NCBI GenBank assembly: GCA_002634385.1
Contig: NSJL01000004.1
Coordinates: forward strand, 62,001-126,000
DNA from: Nitrospira sp.
GTDB taxonomy: Bacteria > Nitrospirota > Thermodesulfovibrionia > Thermodesulfovibrionales > Dissulfurispiraceae
Direction: 5' to 3'
DNA: 64,000 nucleotides
Part shown: in pieces, positions 58,648 to 64,000 of the stretch
Position numbering within the stretch: position 1 is the first letter of the stretch
How the letters are laid out: every line of letters begins with the position of its first letter
Made by a program: the position numbers and the translations under genes
Notes under the pieces: generated by a model
What the model saw: only the letters and a program-made list of their open reading frames with translations
Databases searched by the model: none
What the model was told of the DNA's origin: nothing

Positions 58648-60789
58648 ATGAACGAAGTACATATTGTTGTTATAGCGAAAGAACTGTCATTGTCCCCGAA
58701 GCAGGTCAGGGCTACCGCCCTGCTGCTGGAGGAAGGGGCTACCGTCCCCTTTATCTCCCGGTACCGTAAAGAGGTCACCGGCAGCCTGGACGAAGTGGTC
58801 ATCACCGCTATCCGTGACCGTCTTGCCCAACTTGACGAGCTGGATAAACGGCGGGAGGCGATCCTCACCGCGCTGGAGGAGCGGGGCCAGCTTACCGATG
58901 AGCTGAAAGAAAAGATCCTTGCGGCGGAGACCCTTGCCGTCCTGGAAGACATCTATCTTCCCTACCGTCCCAAACGCCGCACCCGGGCCACCATTGCCCG
59001 GGAGAAGGGTCTGGAACCCCTCGCTGAAATCGTTTTCGCCCAGGACGAAAGGGATCCTGCGGCGGAAGCGGCTGCCTTCGTGGATGCGGAAAAGGGGGTG
59101 GAAACAGTGGAGGACGCCCTTGCGGGAGCCCGGGACATCATTGCCGAGTGGGTGAGCGAGGACCAAAGCGCCCGTGCGCAGATGCGGCAGTTGTACACGG
59201 CCAGGGGGGTCTTCCTCTCTAAAGTGATAAAGGGCAAAGAGGAGGAGGGAATAAAATACAAGGACTATTACGACTGGGAGGAACCGGTGAGCAAGACTCC
59301 CTCCCATAGGGTCCTTGCCATGCGGCGGGGGGAGAAGGAGGGCTTCCTGGTACTGCGTGTCATCCCTCCGGAGGAGGAAGCACTGGCGGTCCTGGAGCGT
59401 CTCTTCGTGAAGGGGCATTCCCCCTCGTCCCAGCAGGTGAAGATGGCTGCGCACGATAGTTATAAAAGACTTCTCTCCCTGTCCATGGAAACGGAGATCC
59501 GGCTTGCCACCAAGGAAAAGGCGGATGAGGAGGCGATTCGTGTCTTCGCGGAGAACCTCCGTCAGCTCCTTCTCGCTTCTCCCCTGGGACAGAAGAGAGT
59601 ACTCGCCATCGACCCCGGCTTCAGAACCGGCTGCAAAGTGGTCTGCCTCGACCGCCAGGGAAAGCTGGTCCATACGGATACTGTCTATCCTCACCAGTCG
59701 GAGAGGCTCACCACAGAAGCCGCCTCAAAGCTGGGGGGCCTTTGTGAGCAGTTCCAGATCGAGGCCATTGCCATCGGGAACGGCACCGCGAGCAGGGAAA
59801 CGGAGTCCTTTGTGCGCTCCCTCGGCCTCCCGCGGACGATCCAGGTGGTAATGGTGAACGAGAGCGGCGCCTCCATCTATTCCGCCTCGGAAACGGCCCG
59901 GGAGGAATTTCCGGATCATGATGTAACGGTGCGCGGTTCCGTCTCCATCGGCAGGCGGCTCATGGATCCTCTTGCTGAACTGGTGAAGATCGACCCGAAA
60001 TCCATCGGAGTGGGGCAGTATCAACACGATGTGGACCAGGGAGCGCTGAAGCGGAGTCTCGACGACGTGGTGATAAGCTGTGTGAACAGGGTGGGGGTAG
60101 AGGTGAATACCGCAAGCAAGCACCTTCTCACTTATGTCTCGGGGCTCGGGCCGCAGCTTGCCTCCAACATTGTCGCCTACCGCAATGAGAACGGCCCCTT
60201 CCATTCCCGGGAGGAGCTGAAGAAAGTTTCCCGTCTCGGGCCGAAGGCCTTCGAGCAGGCGGCCGGGTTCCTGCGTATCAGGGACGGGGAAAATCCCCTT
60301 GATTCCAGTGCGGTGCACCCCGAGAGCTACTCCATTGTGGAGTCCATGGCCCGTGATATGGGCTGCTCGGTTGCGGACCTGATGCGCGACGAGAGTCTCA
60401 GGAAAAAGATAAGTCTTGAGAAATATGTTTCGGATACCGTGGGGTTGCCTACGCTGAACGATATCATGTCCGAGCTCTCGAAGCCCGGCCGTGATCCCCG
60501 GGAGCAGTTCGAAGCCTTTGCCTTCGCGGAGGGAATCGAGAAGCTTGAGGACGTGAAGCCCGGGATGAGACTCCCCGGGATTGTGACCAACATAACGGCC
60601 TTTGGGGTTTTTGTGGATATCGGGGTACACCAGGACGGACTGGTGCATATCAGCGAGCTGTCCGATACCTTCGTAAAGAACCCTGCGGATGTGGTGAAGG
60701 TGCACCAGAAGGTGACCGTTACCGTTCTGGCCGTGGATCTGCAGCGGAAGCGTATTTCCCTCTCGATGAGGAAGGCGAGGGCGGCGTAG
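58648..60789 (+). CDS. tex: Tex family RNA-binding transcription accessory protein
   Basis: 713 residues, typical Tex length. The N-terminal helical part with VPFISRYRKEVTGSLDE leads to a YqgF-like domain (AIDPGFRTGCKVVCLDR near 332), helix-hairpin-helix repeats (LASNIVAYRNENGPF near 508) and a C-terminal S1 domain (GIVTNITAFGVFVDIGVHQ near 652). It is thought to act in transcription and RNA handling and is cytoplasmic. GAGGAG precedes the ATG. It appears monocistronic, with a family B repeat just after. Confidence 0.95.
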   Translation: MNEVHIVVIAKELSLSPKQVRATALLLEEGATVPFISRYRKEVTGSLDEVVITAIRDRLAQLDELDKRREAILTALEERGQLTDELKEKILAAETLAVLEDIYLPYRPKRRTRATIAREKGLEPLAEIVFAQDERDPAAEAAAFVDAEKGVETVEDALAGARDIIAEWVSEDQSARAQMRQLYTARGVFLSKVIKGKEEEGIKYKDYYDWEEPVSKTPSHRVLAMRRGEKEGFLVLRVIPPEEEALAVLERLFVKGHSPSSQQVKMAAHDSYKRLLSLSMETEIRLATKEKADEEAIRVFAENLRQLLLASPLGQKRVLAIDPGFRTGCKVVCLDRQGKLVHTDTVYPHQSERLTTEAASKLGGLCEQFQIEAIAIGNGTASRETESFVRSLGLPRTIQVVMVNESGASIYSASETAREEFPDHDVTVRGSVSIGRRLMDPLAELVKIDPKSIGVGQYQHDVDQGALKRSLDDVVISCVNRVGVEVNTASKHLLTYVSGLGPQLASNIVAYRNENGPFHSREELKKVSRLGPKAFEQAAGFLRIRDGENPLDSSAVHPESYSIVESMARDMGCSVADLMRDESLRKKISLEKYVSDTVGLPTLNDIMSELSKPGRDPREQFEAFAFAEGIEKLEDVKPGMRLPGIVTNITAFGVFVDIGVHQDGLVHISELSDTFVKNPADVVKVHQKVTVTVLAVDLQRKRISLSMRKARAA

Positions 60790-60819
60790 GGTTCCTTTTA
60801 ATAGGAATCCTGGTTTGTG

Positions 60820-60879
60820 GGGTCCAGAGTCTTTCGAAAAAGGACTGGATCCCGGCCCAGAGGATCCGCCGGGATGACG
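60820..60879. repeat. Dispersed palindromic repeat, family B, copy 2 (inverted)
   Basis: Read on the minus strand, GTCATCCCGGCGGATCCTCT then GGCCGGGATCCAGTCC and a T run match the left part of the element at 53578-53656. This copy is shorter and lacks the outer right arm. It lies in the 273-base gap between tex and plsC. Confidence 0.7.
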
Positions 60880-61062
60880 ACGGAGGAAAAAGAGCAGGGA
60901 GGAGAATGCGAAAAAGGGCTCCCTGAATGAGTGCGTGGGGAAAGAGTCTGAGAGGTGAAGAAGAGGGGGGCAAAACAGTAGTACATGGATTGACATTTCG
61001 GGACGTACTTCTTAAATTACTCTGATGTGTCACTTTTATCATACAGCAATAAGGAGCTTCGT

Positions 61063-61845
61063 ATGGAAAAGATAATCGGACCGGACGGCACCTACCGGAC
61101 AGCCCCCCGTACCCTGTCGGTCCCGGCGCGGCTTTCCCCCTCCGCCGCCTTTTACCGGCAGGTCCTCGGCATCGTGCTCCGCTCCAGCCGCCGGGCGAAG
61201 CGGGGAAACTACGGAACAAAAGAATGGGCGGAGAGCAGTCTCGAGATCCTTCTCGCCCTGGAGAGCGTCGGCGTTACGATTGAAGTGACCGGCGCAGAGA
61301 GTTTCACCGGGCTTTCCGGACCCTGCATCTTTGTGGGGAACCACATGAGCACCCTGGAGACTTTTGTCCTCCCCGGCATTATCGCCCCCTATAGGGATCT
61401 GACCTTTGTGGTGAAACAGAGCCTTATCGATTATCCCGTCTTCAGGCATGTCATGCGGTCGAGGGATCCCGTGGTGGTGGGTCGCACCAATCCCCGCGAC
61501 GACCTGAAGGCGGTGCTGGAGGGCGGGACCGGGCGGCTGCAGTCCGGCAGATCCATCGTGATTTTTCCCCAGACCACGAGGACCGCGGTATTCGATCCCT
61601 CCTCCTTCAATACGATAGGGGTGAAGCTTGCGAAGAAGGCGGGGGTCCCCGTCGTCCCCATCGCCCTGAAGACCGATGCCTGGGGAAACGGAAAGCGGCT
61701 GAAGGATTTCGGGAAGATCGATCCCTCCAAAACAGTGCATTTCGCCTTCGGCAGGCCTGTCCTCATCAGCGAAAGGGGGACGGAGGAGCATGCCGGGATT
61801 ATCGCCTACATCAGCGGCAAGCTGAAGGAGTGGGGGGCGGCATAG
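61063..61845 (+). CDS. PlsC-type acyltransferase with variant motifs
   Basis: 260 residues from ATG 61063, with AAGGAG six bases upstream; a GTG at 61027 is possible but lacks a ribosome site. Motif 1, usually NHxxxxD, reads NHMSTLE (glutamate instead of aspartate) near 88. Motif 3, usually FPEGTR, reads FPQTTR near 167. The rest (PVVPIALKTDAW) fits acyl-glycerophosphate acyltransferases. These changes touch the catalytic pair and phosphate site, so it may use another acceptor or be weakly active. It overlaps the convergent PAS-GGDEF gene by 35 bases. Confidence 0.8.
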   Translation: MEKIIGPDGTYRTAPRTLSVPARLSPSAAFYRQVLGIVLRSSRRAKRGNYGTKEWAESSLEILLALESVGVTIEVTGAESFTGLSGPCIFVGNHMSTLETFVLPGIIAPYRDLTFVVKQSLIDYPVFRHVMRSRDPVVVGRTNPRDDLKAVLEGGTGRLQSGRSIVIFPQTTRTAVFDPSSFNTIGVKLAKKAGVPVVPIALKTDAWGNGKRLKDFGKIDPSKTVHFAFGRPVLISERGTEEHAGIIAYISGKLKEWGAA

Positions 61846-63688
61846 TCTCTTTTTCCACCCTGTTTCTTCCCTTTCGCTTGGCGAGGTAAAGGGCGCTGTC
61901 GGCACGCCGGACGAGGCTGTCCATTGTATCCCCCTCTTTGAACTCGGAGACCCCGATGCTTACCGTAATCCTCCCCACCTCGTCGAACGAGTGGGTCTCC
62001 ACGGTCTGACGGATCTTTTCCGCAAGCTCCATCGCGCCCTGCAGAGTGGTTTCCGGGGCGAAGAGGGTGAACTCCTCTCCCCCGTACCGTGCGAACATGT
62101 CCGTCTTTCTGATGCTTTTCTCCACAATGTGCACCAGGGTCTTTAAAACGGCATCCCCCCTGTCGTGCCCGTAGGTGTCGTTCACCTTCTTGAAATGGTC
62201 GATGTCGAACAGGAGCAGAGAGAGGGGGCGTCCGTACCTTTTTGCCCTCTCTACGCCCTCCTTCAGAGAGTCGAAGAACTTTCTCCGGTTATAGATATTC
62301 GTCAGGGGATCCCTTTCCGCCAGTTCCCGCAGCCTCTCTTCAGCCTGGATGCGTTCGGTGATATCTTTCGTCGTGGAGACATAATGGGTGATGATCCCGC
62401 GGCTGTCCCGTATGGGGGTAATGGTGTGTTCGTCGTAGAACAGCTCACCGTTTTTCTTCCTGTTGATAAACACGGCCCGGAAGACCCTTCCCGCGCGGAG
62501 CTCGTCCCAGAGCTTCTTGTAGAACTGCGCGCCATGCTTCCCCGATTTGAGGATATTCGGGGTCTTCCCGATGGCCTCTTCCCTCGTATATCCGGTGGTC
62601 GCCTCGAAGGCGGGATTCACGTATTCGATGATACCGTTCCTGTCGGTGATGACGATGCTGTCCGCCGTCCACTCCACGGCGGTAGAGAGCTTCCGCAGCT
62701 CTTCCCCGACCCTTTTACGATCAGTGATATCCTCGGCAGAGCCCACAATGCTGATGATCCTCCCGTCATGCAGGAGGGGGACCGCACTGAAGGTAATTAT
62801 CCTTTTCTTCCCGTCCTTGCGGACGATTTCCGCTTCGTACTGTGAGACGGTCATGCCGTGCACCGCTACGTTGATAAACTGCCGGGATATCTCAGGGAGG
62901 GCATCGGGAGAGATCAGCAGGGAGAAATGCTTGCCGATCAGTTCTTCGGAGCTGTACCCGGTCATTTCGGAGGCACGGCGGTTCACACGGGTACATCTCC
63001 CCTCGAGATCGAGGACATAGAGGGCGTTGATGGCGTTTTCCATAATTTTCTCGAGAAACTCCTTGGACTCCCGGAGGGATTCCTCGATATGCCTCTGCCG
63101 GGTAATGTCCTTGATGGTCCCCATGGTGGCAATCTTCCCCTGGAAGGGGATAAGCCCGACCACCATATGTACGCGTATTCTGGTCTTTCCATCCTTATGC
63201 AACAGGCTGAATTCGTACTCATTGGGGACTTCCTCTCCCGCAAGCCGGTGCGCGTAGCGATACCGGACGATTTCGAGATCCTCCGGGGCTACCAGTCGCT
63301 GAAAGTCCATTCCGATGGTCTCCTCTACCGAATATCCCGCCATGGCGGCGAGGGACTTGTTGACGAAGCAGAGGCGGGAATCCTGTATGATGAAAATGCC
63401 GTCCTGCATATTCTCCACCAGGGTGCGGTACTTCTCTTCGGACTGGCGGAGGACCTCTTCGGCTCTCCGGGCCCTGACGAAATAGCGGGACAGCATGAAC
63501 CCGAAGGCGATCGAGACAAGGATGATCACGACTCTGAAATAGAGCTCGGACGGGGTCAGGGAGAAGAGCAGGATGTCGAGAAAGGACTGACCCGAGGAAA
63601 AGACAAGGAAGTCCAGGACCGCATTGAGCACCCAGGTGGAAAAGCCTGCCGCAACGGACAGGAGGATTATTTTTAGCTCGGTTTTCAT
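61811..63688 (-). CDS. Membrane PAS-PAS-PAS-GGDEF diguanylate cyclase
   Basis: 625 residues. Two N-terminal membrane helices (about 5-28 and 50-70) are followed by three PAS domains (about 83-205, 207-330, 333-455), each ending in a DIT motif. The GGDEF domain (about 460-615) has FDIDHFKKVNDTYGHDRG and YGGEEF with RKTD before it, the inhibitory site. It should be an active cyclase with several sensory inputs. No Shine-Dalgarno is visible before the ATG. Its 3' end overlaps plsC on the other strand. Confidence 0.93.
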   Translation of the reverse strand: MKTELKIILLSVAAGFSTWVLNAVLDFLVFSSGQSFLDILLFSLTPSELYFRVVIILVSIAFGFMLSRYFVRARRAEEVLRQSEEKYRTLVENMQDGIFIIQDSRLCFVNKSLAAMAGYSVEETIGMDFQRLVAPEDLEIVRYRYAHRLAGEEVPNEYEFSLLHKDGKTRIRVHMVVGLIPFQGKIATMGTIKDITRQRHIEESLRESKEFLEKIMENAINALYVLDLEGRCTRVNRRASEMTGYSSEELIGKHFSLLISPDALPEISRQFINVAVHGMTVSQYEAEIVRKDGKKRIITFSAVPLLHDGRIISIVGSAEDITDRKRVGEELRKLSTAVEWTADSIVITDRNGIIEYVNPAFEATTGYTREEAIGKTPNILKSGKHGAQFYKKLWDELRAGRVFRAVFINRKKNGELFYDEHTITPIRDSRGIITHYVSTTKDITERIQAEERLRELAERDPLTNIYNRRKFFDSLKEGVERAKRYGRPLSLLLFDIDHFKKVNDTYGHDRGDAVLKTLVHIVEKSIRKTDMFARYGGEEFTLFAPETTLQGAMELAEKIRQTVETHSFDEVGRITVSIGVSEFKEGDTMDSLVRRADSALYLAKRKGRNRVEKETMPPPTPSACR

Positions 63689-63946
63689 CGGTACCGTTTC
63701 TCAGAGTCTTTCAGTCCTTTTTTGTATTATACCTGAGTATCCGTACCGGCAAAGGGAATTTTACCGGTGCGGGGAGCTGTCCCGGCACCTGCACCTGATT
63801 TCCATTCCCCCTGTTATCCTCTATAATTGAGGTATACGATCAGTGCCGGTGGTCAGTGCCGATGTTTGCCCTGCAATTTGGATAGCAGGGCACTTCTCCT
63901 TTCGGCCGCTTATCGCTGACATCCATGACGGCAAAGGAGGATCCTC
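63689..63946. other. Intergenic region with divergent promoters
   Basis: A 258-base gap between the PAS-GGDEF gene and the ferredoxin oxidoreductase start. On the minus strand TATAAT lies near 63732, about 50 bases before the GGDEF ATG. On the plus strand TTTCCA (63799) and TATAAT (63822-63827) are 17 bases apart. No coding sequence was seen. Confidence 0.5.
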
Positions 63947-64000
63947 ATGGGAAGGAAGATCATAACGGTCGACGGCTGCACCGCGTGTGCCCATGTGGTA
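63947..64000 (+). CDS. nifJ: Start of a pyruvate:ferredoxin (flavodoxin) oxidoreductase, NifJ-type, cut by window end
   Basis: Only 18 codons are visible: MGRKIITVDGCTACAHVV, with AAAGGAGG eight to nine bases before the ATG. The KIITVDGCTACAH segment corresponds to the TVDGNTA(A/C)AHVA start of single-chain pyruvate:ferredoxin oxidoreductases. If so it is a second enzyme of this kind besides porCDAB. With so few residues, an isolated alpha subunit of a related enzyme cannot be excluded. Confidence 0.6.
   Translation, partial: MGRKIITVDGCTACAHVV

Overview
The window reads as a chromosomal segment of a GC-rich, Gram-negative, anaerobic or microaerophilic bacterium. TolC, AmpG and NagZ-type genes point to an outer membrane and peptidoglycan recycling. 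A four-subunit 2-oxoacid:ferredoxin oxidoreductase, the start of a second single-chain pyruvate:ferredoxin oxidoreductase, a rubrerythrin-like protein, an iron-sulfur flavoprotein and BioW suggest an anaerobe. The gene mix resembles Nitrospirota or Desulfobacterota lineages, but that is inference; no rRNA is present. No CRISPR array, transposase or prophage was seen. Coding density is high.

Layout. 1-6229: tripartite exporter operon (TolC, HlyD, two ABC ATPases, two ABC-2 permeases). 6244-11842: signalling block with a periplasmic-sensor histidine kinase, a receiver-PAS-GGDEF protein and a CheY-like receiver on the minus strand, divergent from a NifU-C protein and a PAS-HD-GYP phosphodiesterase. 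11988-12866: cupin and a c'-type cytochrome. 13095-19838: second NifU-C protein, cell-wall amidase, EcfT-like protein, D-aminoacylase, C26 peptidase, AI-2E-family transporter and an eRF1-like protein. 19875-25871: a peptide ABC system split around DoxX, metallo-beta-lactamase-fold and Hsp33 genes. 25936-29868: DksA-like protein, IHF alpha, MerR, tRNA-Pro(GGG), a coiled-coil protein, a GGDEF protein and an anchored hypothetical. 30145-33971: Crp/Fnr regulator and porCDAB. 34078-38084: XRE regulator, amidohydrolase pseudogene, lipid kinase, TPR protein and BioW. 38174-41905: NAD synthetase, small exported protein, rubrerythrin-like protein, RsmI and an MscS remnant. 42280-47192: UroD-type methyltransferase with a structured leader, iron-sulfur flavoprotein, tandem Crp/Fnr paralogues and phosphofructokinase. 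47441-53483: an unassigned locus with two Tat-exported hydrolases, a 10-TM protein, two uncharacterised proteins and a ferredoxin. 53709-63688: nagZ-ampG, an atypical kinase, Tex, a PlsC variant and a PAS-GGDEF protein. 63947 onward: NifJ start.

Themes. Cyclic-di-GMP turnover is prominent: three GGEEF cyclases, all with an RxxD inhibitory site, and one HD-GYP enzyme. Cell-wall turnover genes recur in two places (amidase with D-aminoacylase; nagZ with ampG). Several genes (a CheY-like receiver, the peptide-binding lipoprotein, nadE and nagZ) have a -10 box 3-8 bases before the start codon and no Shine-Dalgarno sequence, suggesting leaderless mRNAs.

The best candidates for something undescribed are the roughly 200-base structured leader before the UroD-type gene (three-way junction at 42097-42157), the 47441-53483 locus, and the mosaic Crp/Fnr pair. 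All functional calls come from reading motifs; no database search was possible.
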